This document shows, in pieces, positions 45,494 through 57,496 of a stretch of DNA of 64,000 bases. The notes below the pieces were generated by a model. That model made no database searches. It was not told the origin of the DNA and saw nothing but the letters and a program-made list of their open reading frames with translations. Position 1 is the first letter of the stretch. Each line of letters opens with the position of its first letter. The stretch comes from Polynucleobacter sp. 73C-SIWE (GTDB lineage Bacteria; Pseudomonadota; Gammaproteobacteria; Burkholderiales; Burkholderiaceae): positions 310,001-374,000 of the forward strand of contig NZ_JACVOK010000002.1 of assembly GCF_018882465.1 (NCBI RefSeq), in the 5' to 3' direction. Made by a program: the position numbers and the translations under genes.

Positions 45494-46378
45494 ATGCGCT
45501 CTCTACTTCCTACCTCCGTACAGATCCCCAAAGTACTGACCATTGCAGGCTCAGACAGCGGTGGCGGGGCGGGGCTGCAGGCTGATCTTAAGGTCATCAC
45601 TGCTCTTGGGGCTTATGGGATGTCAGTGATCACCGCTATCACGGCTCAAAACACTCTGGGAGTCACTCGTATTCAGGATGTGGACCTCGATGTTGTAGAA
45701 GCCCAAATTGATGCAGTCTTATTGGATATCGGAGCAGATATTGTCAAAATTGGAATGTTGGCCAGCCCGGAGATTGTGAGAACTGTAGCCCAAGCGTTGC
45801 GTCGTCATGGAGTAAAGCGGATTGTGCTTGATCCTGTATTGCGCGCCACTTCTGGTGCAAGCCTGGGTGGCGATGACACAGCCCAAGCCATGATTACGGA
45901 ATTATTTCCGATGGCAACATTGATTACGCCAAATATGGATGAAGCATCTTTGTTATTGGGTCGCGACATCTTAGGCCCTGATGATTTCAAGCTAGCTGCC
46001 CAACAGTTGCTTGACATGGGCCCGCAGGCTGTCTTGATTAAGGGTGGCCACCTTGATGCTACCCATACTCAAATTACTGATTATCTGATGTGGAAAACGA
46101 TTGAAGATGATTTAGAAGTTATTCAGTCAAAAGAATTCAAGCACTATCGAGTGAATACTTCCAATACTCATGGCACAGGTTGCTCCTTAGCTTCAGCGAC
46201 AGCTACTTATTTAGCTGGAGGTCATGATTTAAGTCATGCAGTAGCAAAAGCAATTGCCTATGTGGAAGCCGGCTTAGAAGCAGGACGTTTCTTAAGTATC
46301 GGCGTGGGCCCAGGACCCTTGTGGCATATGCATGATTTCTATCCAACAGCTTTGTTGGACGAAAAAGGGAATTACTAA
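45494..46378 (+). CDS. thiD: Hydroxymethylpyrimidine/phosphomethylpyrimidine kinase
   Basis: A 294-residue ribokinase-fold enzyme that phosphorylates HMP and HMP-phosphate in thiamine synthesis. Seen: VLTIAGSDSGGGAGLQADLK at the start, ALGAYGMSVITAITAQNT, VLDPVLRATSGA and the anion-hole NTHGTGCSLASA. It begins 21 bases beyond the tRNA-Asn gene and is convergent with thiE, so it is outside the riboswitch-controlled operon. Confidence 0.95.
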   Translation: MRSLLPTSVQIPKVLTIAGSDSGGGAGLQADLKVITALGAYGMSVITAITAQNTLGVTRIQDVDLDVVEAQIDAVLLDIGADIVKIGMLASPEIVRTVAQALRRHGVKRIVLDPVLRATSGASLGGDDTAQAMITELFPMATLITPNMDEASLLLGRDILGPDDFKLAAQQLLDMGPQAVLIKGGHLDATHTQITDYLMWKTIEDDLEVIQSKEFKHYRVNTSNTHGTGCSLASATATYLAGGHDLSHAVAKAIAYVEAGLEAGRFLSIGVGPGPLWHMHDFYPTALLDEKGNY

Positions 46379-46399
46379 AAGCTTCTCTGCTCTTGCAGA

Positions 46400-47338
46400 C
46401 TACTGCATTAGCTCTTGCAAGTGCTTGATCGCAGCTTTTGGATCTTTCGCTTGCGTGATAGCGCGTACAACCGCTACCGAGCCAACACCACTCTTAGAAA
46501 CGGCACGAATGCTACCTTCATCAATGCCACCAATGGCTACCAAGGGATAGTGGCTCATGAGCTTGGCATATTGATACAAGCGACCCAAGCCTTGTGGTGC
46601 AGTAGGCATCATTTTTAAATTCGTCGGAAAGACTGCACCCATCGCAATATAGCTAGGGCAAAAGCGATCCGCATACACCATCTCTGCATAACCGTGAGTA
46701 CTTAAACCCAAGCGTAAACCAGCTGTACGAATTTGATCTAAATTAGCAGTGGCGATATCTTCTTGACCAAGATGCACACCATAGGCGCCTGCATCAATGG
46801 CTTGCTCCCAGTAATCATTAATAAACAGCAGGGTCTTGCTATCTTTACTTGCTGCAACTGCTTCTTTAATTTGTTTTCTGATCTTGGATCTATCGTCCGA
46901 CTTAAAACGTAATTGCACTGTTGGCAGTTCTGCGTCCACCATACGTTTTACCCAATCCGCATCAGGCATCACACCATATAAACCTAAGCGAGATGGACAT
47001 TCAGCAAAGGCATTGGGATTCATATTTCGAGTCCAGGGCAGTAAATCAAAATGCTCTGGTCTATTGGGCCATTTCTGAGCATTAAAGCCGCCATCGCCTT
47101 GAGCCATGCGAGACCAGGCCTTGCCTAATACCTTTGCATCAGATTCAATGAAGCCCATATGGATTGATGCGAGAGCACCAGCAAGCTCATAGTGATCGGT
47201 AGCAGCTTCGTTATCAATTCTGGGTGGTGGATTGCTAGGCGTAAATTGGGGAATCGGAATGCATAGTTCATCATTGCGATGGGCTGCAATAATTTGCTCA
47301 GCAAGATCCCGAATCAGGCTCATTAGCTCTGATGCCAA
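46400..47338 (-). CDS. thiE: Thiamine-phosphate synthase with N-terminal extension
   Basis: A 312-residue protein. The C-terminal 195 residues or so are the ThiE TIM barrel: [57 protein letters not shown] and [11 protein letters not shown]. It joins HMP-PP and thiazole phosphate. The first 115 residues are an extension absent from E. coli ThiE (211 residues) but usual in betaproteobacteria. Last gene of the thiC operon; overlaps thiG by 16 bases. Confidence 0.92.
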   Translation of the reverse strand: MASELMSLIRDLAEQIIAAHRNDELCIPIPQFTPSNPPPRIDNEAATDHYELAGALASIHMGFIESDAKVLGKAWSRMAQGDGGFNAQKWPNRPEHFDLLPWTRNMNPNAFAECPSRLGLYGVMPDADWVKRMVDAELPTVQLRFKSDDRSKIRKQIKEAVAASKDSKTLLFINDYWEQAIDAGAYGVHLGQEDIATANLDQIRTAGLRLGLSTHGYAEMVYADRFCPSYIAMGAVFPTNLKMMPTAPQGLGRLYQYAKLMSHYPLVAIGGIDEGSIRAVSKSGVGSVAVVRAITQAKDPKAAIKHLQELMQ

Positions 47339-48141
47339 AAAGGAGTGCCAACTAATGGCGTGCTCGCCTGAGCGGATTCTTGTGGCTTCATGGCGCCAGA
47401 TAAATAAGCGGCGCGGCCCGCATCTACTGCCATAGCAAAGGCCTTAGCCATGACTACAGGATCTTCTGCAAGTGCAACAGCGGTATTTAAGAGAACGCCA
47501 TCAAAACCCCATTCCATCACAGTGCAAGCGTGAGATGGTAGACCAAGACCTGCATCAACTAGTAGAGGAACCTTAAGGCGGTCGCGCAATAGTTTCATTG
47601 CATAGGGATTTAGAGGTCCCTGACCAGTTCCAATCGGTGCCGCCCAAGGCATAACAGCTTGGCAGCCAACATCGACTAAACGTTGGCACAAAATTAAATC
47701 TTCAGTGCAGTAAGGCAGTACTTTGAAACCATCTTTGATCAATGTTTCGGCTGCTTGAACCAAGCGCAAAGTATCTGGTTGCAAGGTGTAATCATCACCA
47801 ATTAATTCTAATTTAATCCAATCGGTCTCAAAAACTTCACGGGCCATTTGCGCGGTAGTGATGACTTCTTGTGGACTATGGCAGCCTGCGGTATTGGGTA
47901 GAACGGGTACGGCCATCTTTTTCAGGAGATCCCAAAAACCGCTATGTGCCTCAGTAGTCGAGGTGCCTTGGCGGCGCAGACTCACAGTGATCATTGCTGG
48001 ATTGGATACTTGAACAGCGTTCTCCAAGACCAGTGGTGATGGGTAACGTGAGGTGCCTAACAATAGCCGGCTCGCAAAGCTCTCGCCATAGAGAACTAAA
48101 GCATCGGCGCTATTGAGATTATTGGGTAATGGTGCGGTCAT
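47323..48141 (-). CDS. thiG: Thiazole synthase
   Basis: A 272-residue TIM-barrel enzyme that makes the thiazole phosphate of thiamine from deoxyxylulose phosphate, dehydroglycine and ThiS thiocarboxylate. Seen: [20 protein letters not shown], the lysine in [31 protein letters not shown] and [16 protein letters not shown]. It lies six bases after thiS and overlaps thiE. Confidence 0.95.
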   Translation of the reverse strand: MTAPLPNNLNSADALVLYGESFASRLLLGTSRYPSPLVLENAVQVSNPAMITVSLRRQGTSTTEAHSGFWDLLKKMAVPVLPNTAGCHSPQEVITTAQMAREVFETDWIKLELIGDDYTLQPDTLRLVQAAETLIKDGFKVLPYCTEDLILCQRLVDVGCQAVMPWAAPIGTGQGPLNPYAMKLLRDRLKVPLLVDAGLGLPSHACTVMEWGFDGVLLNTAVALAEDPVVMAKAFAMAVDAGRAAYLSGAMKPQESAQASTPLVGTPFWHQS

Positions 48142-48147
48142 GAATAT

Positions 48148-48345
48148 TTAACCTCCGGTAACCGGAGCAATGATTTCTATTTCGTCATTCTCATTGAGAA
48201 GAAACTCACTATGTTTAGTCTTGGGTACAAAGTTCAAATTCACTGCTACAGCATAAGGCGGCTTCGCATCAATTAAAGAAAGTACATCAGAGATCACGCT
48301 CTGAGTGGGAAGTTCATGCTCAATTTGGTTCACGATTACACGCAT
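48148..48345 (-). CDS. thiS: Sulfur carrier protein ThiS
   Basis: A 65-residue ubiquitin-like protein ending in VTGG. The C-terminal Gly-Gly is adenylated and turned into a thiocarboxylate to donate sulfur to ThiG. The core AVAVNLNFVPKTKHSEFLL fits the fold. It overlaps thiO by ten bases. Confidence 0.94.
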   Translation of the reverse strand: MRVIVNQIEHELPTQSVISDVLSLIDAKPPYAVAVNLNFVPKTKHSEFLLNENDEIEIIAPVTGG

Positions 48346-49475
48346 AAGCTAGCCTCAGAATTATTAGCTTCTTGAGTGATGTTTAGACCTAAATCGAGCG
48401 CGGTATTGCTGTCGCCAGATCTTAGAAGTTCTAAAGCACAGTCTAAGACAGCTGGCGCAATCATAAAACCATGGCGATAGAGGCCATTGATCATGATTAA
48501 ATCCGAGAGCCCTTTATCTTTGCGAGCTTTGATTTCTGGAAGATTATTTTTTAGAGTTGGTCGACACTGGGTTGCCATTTCCAAAATACGGGCCTCGGCA
48601 AAACCACTATGCACTGTATATACCGCACTTAGTAGCTCCATCGCTGAGCGCACGCTCATTTCAGACAAATCATCCGATTCAATTTCAGTAGCGCCAACAA
48701 CATAAACATCATTTTCTTTGGGGGCGATATAGATTGGATAGCGCGGATGAATCAAGCGGGTAGGGCGTTTGAGTCTGACTTCTGGCGCATAAAGACGAAT
48801 CACTTCACCACGAACACCACGCAAGGTGTTATTCCAGCCATCCTTTGCTCCGGTGCCACGACAGTCAATGACTGCTTGATAAGTATGATCTTTTCGAAGT
48901 TCGTCTGGGTTTGCCTCGGTATTCCAGTGGCAATGAACCTTCAGATTATTCAACTCGATGAGAAGTGCATCCAATAATTGGCGATTATCAAGCTGCCCCT
49001 CATTTGGCAAAAACAAGCCTTGTGTAAATCGATCTGCTACACCGGGCTCAAGATCACGTACCGCTTCATTATTGAGTTTTTGCGGTAGCTGCAGCAAAGA
49101 ATTATTCCGGCAGTTGCGCTCTAAGTGGGCAGTAAATCGTTCTGCATCACTAGTATCTTGCCGATGCCATAAGATCAATGTGCCATCTTGTTGAAAAAAT
49201 ACTGGGGTTGATAACTGACTGATCAGTTCTTTCCAGCGCGGCAAACTATGAATACCCATGCGCACAACCGAATCTTCTGTAATAGCAGATTCTGCAAGTG
49301 GGGCCAGCATAGCTGCTGCAATGCGTGCGGTAGCACCACTGGCGTTGGAGTGACCTTTATCAAAAAGCTCTACTTGAGCGCCTTGCCGGGCAAGTGCAAC
49401 TGCCAGCAGACGGCCCATGAGGCCGCCACCGACAATCGCGTACTTGCTATTCGAGAACGAAGCGCTATTCACCAT
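48336..49475 (-). CDS. thiO: Glycine oxidase ThiO
   Basis: A 379-residue FAD-dependent D-amino acid oxidase family enzyme. IVGGGLMGRLLAVALARQGA is the dinucleotide-binding site. It contains DCRGTGAKDGW and LRGVRGEVIRL, and the C-terminal INGLYRHGFMIAP is typical of ThiO. It oxidises glycine to iminoglycine for ThiG, in place of the anaerobic ThiH route, indicating aerobic thiazole synthesis. It lies 14 bases after thiC. Confidence 0.93.
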   Translation of the reverse strand: MVNSASFSNSKYAIVGGGLMGRLLAVALARQGAQVELFDKGHSNASGATARIAAAMLAPLAESAITEDSVVRMGIHSLPRWKELISQLSTPVFFQQDGTLILWHRQDTSDAERFTAHLERNCRNNSLLQLPQKLNNEAVRDLEPGVADRFTQGLFLPNEGQLDNRQLLDALLIELNNLKVHCHWNTEANPDELRKDHTYQAVIDCRGTGAKDGWNNTLRGVRGEVIRLYAPEVRLKRPTRLIHPRYPIYIAPKENDVYVVGATEIESDDLSEMSVRSAMELLSAVYTVHSGFAEARILEMATQCRPTLKNNLPEIKARKDKGLSDLIMINGLYRHGFMIAPAVLDCALELLRSGDSNTALDLGLNITQEANNSEASLCV

Positions 49476-49489
49476 CAGCCCAGATCAAT

Positions 49490-51451
<1,962 letters not shown>

Positions 51452-51456
<5 letters not shown>

Positions 51457-51572
51457 AAACCGGGTGTCGGTCTGATGTAACTTCCCACGCCAGCATTACC
51501 TGGATCGGGTTCTAGGGTCTTTCTCAGCGCCTTCAAGCTAAAACCACCTTGAAGGGCACCCCTGTTTCATCC
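51452..51572 (-). ncRNA. TPP riboswitch (THI element)
   Basis: The conserved thi-box is present on the minus strand: GGGGTGCCC, then GCTGAGAAAGACCC, ACCCGATCCAGGTAATGCTG, and GCGTGGGAAGTTACATCAGA. P1 GGGTG pairs with CACCC, and GGATGAAAC with GTTTCGTCC extends it by nine pairs (one G-U). TPP-binding leaders of this class normally lower thiC operon expression when thiamine diphosphate is plentiful. The platform seems to act at translation start, since no terminator lies before thiC. Confidence 0.95.
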
Positions 51573-51648
51573 TTAAGAGGAATTTAACCACGAAATCCGC
51601 TTTGGGTTCATAACCCCAATCAAAAGCCACTTAAGGGCCTAAAAAACC

Positions 51649-52482
51649 TTATTTATTGCATCGCAAGATGTAGTCGGCGGTGACAAAAGCGGCATCGCTC
51701 GTAAACTCATCGGCCAGAATGCGGGCAGCTGCCTCGGCTGGGGATACTTCAATAAAGACACTGACTTCCCCGTCATGATTCGTGGGTACAAAGTGATCAG
51801 GAAGTTCTAAGTCATAAATATAGAGCTGTTCATCATGAAAGCCGCGAGCAGGGATTGGTCGACGCATATGAATTCGACCCACTGGCTCTAATTGATCAGC
51901 AATTTGCGCTGGCACACCCGCTTCTTCCCAGAGCTCCCGTATTGCGCAAACCCAAGGCGTCTCATCAGCAGAAATGCCACCAGCAGCAATATTGTCTAAC
52001 TTACCTGGATCAGTAGCCTTGGTTTCACTTCGCCTACCCAACCATAGTGAAGCAGACTTTGTGTAGCCATTGATATGGGTTGCCATGCTTCGAAAGCCAA
52101 ACGTGCGAAAAGCCGAACGCTCCAAGCGAAAGTGCTGGTGTCCATTGTGATCAAGCCAGGCAAAATCTTCGTTACGCCAACCTTGGATATAACCAGCCAC
52201 GCGCATCTTGTCGGCTAATTGGTAAAGGCTCGCAGATATCTCTTTAGGTCGACCCCGGTGAATATTTAAACGATCATTTCCGATGCTAATGAGTGGAATC
52301 GCATTTGCTTGAAGGGACTCTCGAACATACGGGATAAATTCTGGATTTAAGTAGCCGATTACTTGATCGCCTTGACTGCCTTGAGAAAGCTGAATCGGCA
52401 TAAAGTCGGCTGGGGCAGCGCGGGCTGTATTTTGGAGCATTTCCTCCAATGCGGCGAGCGTGCTGGTTGATAGCTTGTTCAT
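51649..52482 (-). CDS. DUF4743/Nudix hydrolase, probably thiamine-linked
   Basis: A protein of about 277 residues. The N-terminal part (to about 110) is the DUF4743 type found in plant and yeast Nudix proteins of thiamine metabolism (Tnr3-like). The Nudix box is GGISADETPWVCAIRELWEEAG, read here as GG-x5-E-x7-REL-x-EEAG. GYTKSASLWLGRRSETK and YIYDLELP fit the fold. Relatives hydrolyse damaged forms of thiamine diphosphate. The neighbouring thi operon supports this. The frame extends to a TTG at 52527; ATG 52482 is a more likely start. Confidence 0.83.
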   Translation of the reverse strand: MNKLSTSTLAALEEMLQNTARAAPADFMPIQLSQGSQGDQVIGYLNPEFIPYVRESLQANAIPLISIGNDRLNIHRGRPKEISASLYQLADKMRVAGYIQGWRNEDFAWLDHNGHQHFRLERSAFRTFGFRSMATHINGYTKSASLWLGRRSETKATDPGKLDNIAAGGISADETPWVCAIRELWEEAGVPAQIADQLEPVGRIHMRRPIPARGFHDEQLYIYDLELPDHFVPTNHDGEVSVFIEVSPAEAAARILADEFTSDAAFVTADYILRCNK

Positions 52483-52706
52483 AGGCTGGAGTTTAAGGGA
52501 ACATGCCGGTCTTAGGGTTTTTGTCAATGATTTCTGGCATAAAAAATATCGAACAGCGATGACTAAAGTTTTGTACGTACTTTAAATGTGTCATGAACTC
52601 ACTGCAAATAATTTAGGCAAGCTAGGTCGCTCTATAAAAATCTTCGACTTACGAAAACTTTTGGAGATTTATCCACATGCCCTGTGGATAAGTTTGATTG
52701 ATTTGG

Positions 52707-52781
52707 TGGTCCCGCCGACAGGAATCGAACCTGTATCCCACGCTTAGGAGGCATGTGCACTATCCATTGTGCTACGGCGAG
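52707..52781 (-). tRNA. tRNA-Arg (anticodon CCT)
   Basis: A 75-base tRNA with encoded CCA. CTCGCCG pairs with CGGCGGG (one G-U), discriminator A. The anticodon stem CATGC/GCGTG encloses CTCCTAA, giving CCT for AGG codons. The T-arm reads ACAGGTTCGATTCCTGT. The 225 bases upstream to the Nudix gene hold nothing else that I can name. Confidence 0.94.
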
Positions 52782-52834
52782 TATGCGTCAATATAAAACT
52801 GTGTTAGGGAAAATGATTCCCAATTTCAAAGCCA

Positions 52835-52975
52835 TCACCAACCACATAAAGCCCAAACTTGATTTGTAATGGCAACCATCATATCGGGCGCAAAGTATGC
52901 AGAAAAAATCAACAGCAAGACCAATAAGGCAAAACTATAAAGCAGCAATTGCCTTAATGAAAATCGCTTACTCAT
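52835..52975 (-). CDS. 46-residue single-pass membrane protein
   Basis: A short gene whose ATG (52975-52973) overlaps the TGA stop of the MFS gene as ATGA. The product begins MSKRFSLRQ, has one strongly hydrophobic helix (LLLYSFALLVLLLIFSAYFA) and ends ITNQVWALCGW. The basic start predicts a cytoplasmic N-terminus. It could be a small subunit or modulator of the transporter. A longer reading of the frame back to 53062 would run into the MFS gene and looks wrong. Confidence 0.68.
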   Translation of the reverse strand: MSKRFSLRQLLLYSFALLVLLLIFSAYFAPDMMVAITNQVWALCGW

Positions 52976-54204
52976 GCGTTTGCTGCACGAGTAATGGCAC
53001 GCTCTTTCACTGGCAAGTTCACTAAGAACGCAAATACACCCAGTACGATAGCAATTTCCCAAACGATTAAATAAGATCCCGTGCGATCAAATAAATATCC
53101 GCCGAGAAAGGCGCCGCAGAAACTACCAAGCTGATGTGAAAAGAATACTAGGCCGGATAGCATGGTGAGGTATTTCACGCCAAAGATCTGCGCAACGATA
53201 CCGTTTGTCAGTGGGATAGTGGATAACCACAAGAACCCCATGATGGCTGCAAAGATGTAGGTGGTCATTGGGCTTAATGGGATGAGCAAGAATCCGATGA
53301 TCGCAATAGATCTGCTCAAGTAAATGCCCGAGAGTAAGTAGCGCTTGGGAAGGCGTTGACCCAACATCCCTGCGCCATAGGTGCCAAAGATATTGAATAG
53401 GCCAATCAGTGCAAGAGCAGTGGTTGCTACGGCAGGCGCTCCTACTGCTGGATAGCTTGCAGAAAGATCCTTTAAATAAGGTGCTAGATGTACAGCAATA
53501 AAGACGACCTGAAATCCGCAAACAAAATAGCCTAAAGTCAGCAAACGAAAGCTAGTGTTACCCATAGCTTCTTTTAAGGCCTGCTTGATCGTTTGATCAC
53601 CCAGATTATTGCTATGGGCAAAGTTTTTCTCACGCAACATGTAGGCAGTTGGAATCATGAGACTTGCCATGAGAGCTAGCAATAAGAGCGCATCTTGCGC
53701 TCCAAAGGCGCTTAATAAACCTTGCTCAGCAGGAATCATGAGAAATTGGCCAAAGGAACCTGCGGCCGCAGCAATGCCCATTGCCCAAACACGCTTATCA
53801 GCGGGTACATTGCGACCTAAGATGCCATAGACCACGCTGTAGGTGGTCGCTGTTTGTGCTAAACCAATCAACAGTCCACCAGCAACAGTAAAGTTAAAGA
53901 CGTCCGTAGAGATGGCCATACCAGCCAAACCCAGGGCGTATAGAATGCCGCCGGCCACCATAATCTTGAATGCGCCATAACGATCTGCCAGTGCACCGGT
54001 GATTGGCTGAAAGGCACCCCAAATGAGATTTTGTAGGGCAATTGTTAAAGCAAAGGTCTCACGACCCCATTCATTCGCGGAGGTGATGGGGAGATTGAAT
54101 AAACCAAAGCCATGACGAATACCCATCGACATTGTCACCATGAAGCCCCCAAAAATGAGTACTTGTTTCATGGTGAGTGATGGTTTGATCGTAGAGGGGC
54201 TCAT
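52972..54204 (-). CDS. MFS transporter
   Basis: A 410-residue protein with 12 predicted membrane helices. The cytoplasmic loop motif GALADRYGAFKIMVAGG lies between helices 2 and 3. The start FGGFMVTMSMGIRHGFGLF is typical of the monocarboxylate/oxalate-formate-like MFS group. The substrate is unknown. It lies three bases after the CoA-transferase gene and is coupled to a 46-residue membrane protein, so it may import the acid that the CoA-transferase activates. Confidence 0.88.
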   Translation of the reverse strand: MSPSTIKPSLTMKQVLIFGGFMVTMSMGIRHGFGLFNLPITSANEWGRETFALTIALQNLIWGAFQPITGALADRYGAFKIMVAGGILYALGLAGMAISTDVFNFTVAGGLLIGLAQTATTYSVVYGILGRNVPADKRVWAMGIAAAAGSFGQFLMIPAEQGLLSAFGAQDALLLLALMASLMIPTAYMLREKNFAHSNNLGDQTIKQALKEAMGNTSFRLLTLGYFVCGFQVVFIAVHLAPYLKDLSASYPAVGAPAVATTALALIGLFNIFGTYGAGMLGQRLPKRYLLSGIYLSRSIAIIGFLLIPLSPMTTYIFAAIMGFLWLSTIPLTNGIVAQIFGVKYLTMLSGLVFFSHQLGSFCGAFLGGYLFDRTGSYLIVWEIAIVLGVFAFLVNLPVKERAITRAANA

Positions 54205-54207
54205 GGC

Positions 54208-55428
54208 TTAGACGATTCCTTTTTGATGCAGTTCATTAATCGCAGCGTCATCAAGCTTGAGGCGCTCATGCAAAATCTCATCGGTATGCTGACCTAGAGT
54301 TGGAGGCGCCATACGAACTTCGGTGGGTGTTTTAGAAAGCTTCATTGGACTAGCAACTAATTTCATATTGCCAACACTAGGGTGTGGCACATTCAGTTGA
54401 ATATTTCTAGAAATCACCTGCTCATTTTCAAATACTTCTTTGAAATCATTAATGGGTCCGCATGGAACATTTGCTTGCTCCAATAAGGCAATCCATTCCC
54501 CTTTGGTTTTCTTGCGCGTCATTTGCTCCAGCAAGGGAACTAATTGTTTGCGATGCTGTACCCGCAATGGATTGTTTATGTAAAGAGGGTTGTCGGCCAA
54601 ATGGGCCTCTCCACCTACCGTCACAAAATGTCTAAATTGACCATCATTACCAGCAGCGACAATCATCCAACCATCTGATGTTGGAAAGGTTTGATAAGGA
54701 ACGATGATGGCAGAGGCATTACCCCAGCGCTTAGGCACTTCACCAGAAGTTAGGTAGGCGCTTGACACATTGGCCATCACGGCTATTTGCGTATCCAGTA
54801 AGGACATATCAATGTATTGACCTTCGCCTGTGCGATCACGATGGATAACTGCCGCCAAAATAGCGGAAGAGGCATACATTCCTGTAAAGATATCAGCAAT
54901 GGCTACGCCTGATTTTTGTGGACTGGCGCCTTCAAAATCATGCGCTTCGCCGGTAACACTCATAAAGCCACCCATGCCTTGGATGATGAAATCATAGCCA
55001 GGGCGATGAGCATAGGGACCAGTTTGACCAAACCCTGTGATCGAGCAATAAATGACATCTGGCTTCACTCTTTTGAGGCTCTCATAGTCGAGCCCATATT
55101 TAGCTAGATCTCCAACCTTATAGTTTTCAATCACAACATCTGATTCTGCTGCAAGCTGGCGAATAATTTCTTGACCTTCAGGCTTAGCAATATCCACCGT
55201 AATAGAGCGCTTATTTCGATTGATGCAAATAAAATAGGCAGATTCTTCAGTTTCTTTGCCAGTGACATCTTTTGCAAAGGGAGGGCCCCAATGACGGGTG
55301 TCGTCTCCCGCACCCGGGCGCTCGACTTTAATGACATCGGCACCAAGGTCGGCCAGATTCTGAGCACACCAAGGACCAGCCAGCACACGGCTAAGGTCTA
55401 AAACTCGAATATGACTTAAGGCTCCCAT
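54208..55428 (-). CDS. Class III CoA-transferase (CaiB/BaiF family)
   Basis: A 406-residue protein: RVLDLSRVLAGPWCAQNLADLGADVIKVERPG, split here as RVLDLSRVLAGPWCAQNLA and DLGADVIKVERPGAGDDTR, the family N-terminus. SGVAIADIFTGMYAS holds the catalytic aspartate. These enzymes move CoA between carboxylic acids (for example formyl-CoA:oxalate transferase). The acid is not determinable. It is divergent from parE and forms an operon with the MFS gene. Confidence 0.9.
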   Translation of the reverse strand: MGALSHIRVLDLSRVLAGPWCAQNLADLGADVIKVERPGAGDDTRHWGPPFAKDVTGKETEESAYFICINRNKRSITVDIAKPEGQEIIRQLAAESDVVIENYKVGDLAKYGLDYESLKRVKPDVIYCSITGFGQTGPYAHRPGYDFIIQGMGGFMSVTGEAHDFEGASPQKSGVAIADIFTGMYASSAILAAVIHRDRTGEGQYIDMSLLDTQIAVMANVSSAYLTSGEVPKRWGNASAIIVPYQTFPTSDGWMIVAAGNDGQFRHFVTVGGEAHLADNPLYINNPLRVQHRKQLVPLLEQMTRKKTKGEWIALLEQANVPCGPINDFKEVFENEQVISRNIQLNVPHPSVGNMKLVASPMKLSKTPTEVRMAPPTLGQHTDEILHERLKLDDAAINELHQKGIV

Positions 55429-55507
55429 CCCCTGATTTTGGCATGGATGACAGGGGAATTCTTGAAAAGTTCGGCTTTAAGCTCAGACATGACTACAATT
55501 TGCGCGC

Positions 55508-57496
55508 ATGGCTACCCGTAAAACTTCCGAATACAGTGAATCGTCGATTCAGGTCCTAAAAGGCCTAGAACCAGTCCGTCAACGGCCGGGAATGTACACC
55601 CGAACCGATAACCCCCTGCATATCATTCAGGAGGTATTGGATAACGCTTCTGATGAAGCTTTAGGCGGATTTGGCAAGCAAATTAATGTGACCATGCATG
55701 CCGATGGTAGTGTAAGTGTGGAAGACGACGGCCGAGGTATTCCGGTTGGTATGCATCCAACAGAAAAGTTACCAGTAGTGGAAATTGTCTTTACCCAATT
55801 ACACGCTGGTGGCAAATTTGAAAAAGGTTCTGGTGGTGCTTATGCATTCTCTGGTGGTTTGCATGGTGTTGGTGTTTCTGTAACCAATGCACTATCGAAG
55901 AGATTGGAAGTCACCGTTTGGCGGGATGGACAGATTTCTACCTTAACCTTTGCTGATGGCAAGGTGATTGAGAAGCTCAAAACAAAACCATCCTCTAAGG
56001 AAGATAAGTCTCATGGCACACGCGTTCGTGCCTGGCCTGATGGAAAGTATTTTGATAGTTCAACTATTCCAATGGCTGATCTGATTCGCCTCTTGCGCTC
56101 AAAGGCTGTTCTACTACCCGGCGTTAAGGTCACGCTGATTCAAGAAAAATCTGGCGAGAGTCAAACTTGGCAATACGCTCAAGGCTTGCGCGGCTACCTT
56201 AATGAAGCGATTGCCCAGGCTGGACATGGTCCAGAAGTCATTCCACCATTCGAGGGCGAGCAATACGCTACTGGTACGGGGGAGGATGATTCCTTTGCTG
56301 AAGGTGAGGGCGCTGCATGGGTTGTTTGCTGGACTGAAGATGGTGCACCGGTGCGCGAGAGTTATGTAAACCTCATTCCAACACCTGCCGGCGGTACTCA
56401 TGAAAGTGGTTTGCGTGAAGGCCTCTTTAATGCCGTAAAAGGTTTTATTGAAATGCATGCTCTGCAACCTAAGGGTGTCAAGCTCATGCCTGAGGATGTA
56501 TTTGCGCGCGCATCTTTTATTTTGTCTGCCAAGGTTTTGGATCCACAGTTTCAGGGGCAAATTAAAGAGCGCCTAAATTCCCGGGATGCTGTGAGATTGG
56601 TATCGGGCTATGCAAAGTCTGCTCTAGAGCTTTGGTTAAATCAACACGTTGATTACGGTCGCAAACTTGCTGATCTCGTTATTAAGCAAGCCCAAGCAAG
56701 AACAAGAGCTGGTCAAAAAGTTGAGAAGAAAAAATCCTCTGGTGTTGCAGTGCTCCCGGGCAAGCTCACTGACTGCGAGAGCCAAGACATTGCCATTAAT
56801 GAAATCTTCCTAGTGGAGGGTGACTCAGCGGGTGGTTCAGCCAAAATGGGCCGCAATAAGGAATACCAGGCCATCCTTCCATTGCGCGGCAAGGTGCTCA
56901 ATACCTGGGAGGCAGAGCGAGACCGCTTATTTGCCAACAATGAAGTACACGATATCGCAGTAGCCATTGGGGTAGATCCTCACGGATTAAATGATGATCC
57001 TGATTTATCGAACTTGCGTTACGGCAAAGTGTGCATATTGTCTGATGCGGACGTTGATGGCGCCCATATTCAGGTGCTCCTATTAACCTTGTTCTACAAA
57101 CATTTTCCAAAACTCATTGATTTAGGGCATGTGCATATTTCGAGACCACCTCTGTTTAGGGTGGATGCTCCAGCGCGCGGTAAAAAACCAGCGCAAAAAA
57201 TTTATGCACTGGATGCCAGCGAGTTGCAAGCGATTGAAGATAAATTGCGCAAGGATGGCGTGAAAGAATCTGCTTGGCAAATCTCCCGCTTTAAAGGTCT
57301 TGGTGAGATGAGCGCTGAGCAATTATGGGATACCACTCTTAATCCTGATACACGACGTTTACTGCCAGTAACACTAGGATCCTGGACTGAAGATGAGACT
57401 TTTAAAACCATGGATATGTTGATGGGTAAATCTGAATCTGGTGCCAGACGTGATTGGCTTGAAGAGCGCGGCAATGAAGTTGAGGCAGATATTTAA
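55508..57496 (+). CDS. parE: DNA topoisomerase IV subunit B
   Basis: A 662-residue GHKL ATPase subunit: [46 protein letters not shown], the ATP lid [15 protein letters not shown] and the TOPRIM part [17 protein letters not shown] with [11 protein letters not shown]. The QPRPGMYT-type start and the length fit ParE rather than GyrB. It decatenates daughter chromosomes together with ParC. The last base of its stop is the first base of the parC ATG. Confidence 0.95.
   Translation: MATRKTSEYSESSIQVLKGLEPVRQRPGMYTRTDNPLHIIQEVLDNASDEALGGFGKQINVTMHADGSVSVEDDGRGIPVGMHPTEKLPVVEIVFTQLHAGGKFEKGSGGAYAFSGGLHGVGVSVTNALSKRLEVTVWRDGQISTLTFADGKVIEKLKTKPSSKEDKSHGTRVRAWPDGKYFDSSTIPMADLIRLLRSKAVLLPGVKVTLIQEKSGESQTWQYAQGLRGYLNEAIAQAGHGPEVIPPFEGEQYATGTGEDDSFAEGEGAAWVVCWTEDGAPVRESYVNLIPTPAGGTHESGLREGLFNAVKGFIEMHALQPKGVKLMPEDVFARASFILSAKVLDPQFQGQIKERLNSRDAVRLVSGYAKSALELWLNQHVDYGRKLADLVIKQAQARTRAGQKVEKKKSSGVAVLPGKLTDCESQDIAINEIFLVEGDSAGGSAKMGRNKEYQAILPLRGKVLNTWEAERDRLFANNEVHDIAVAIGVDPHGLNDDPDLSNLRYGKVCILSDADVDGAHIQVLLLTLFYKHFPKLIDLGHVHISRPPLFRVDAPARGKKPAQKIYALDASELQAIEDKLRKDGVKESAWQISRFKGLGEMSAEQLWDTTLNPDTRRLLPVTLGSWTEDETFKTMDMLMGKSESGARRDWLEERGNEVEADI

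Noticed and set aside
52976..53062. N-terminal extension of the small membrane protein into the MFS gene
   Set aside because: The added residues are cysteine- and charge-rich noise from the MFS gene in another frame; the ATGA overlap gives a better start.
56114..56560. 148-codon open frame antisense to parE
   Set aside because: Same reasoning: opposite a conserved gene, with a composition that mirrors the real frame.
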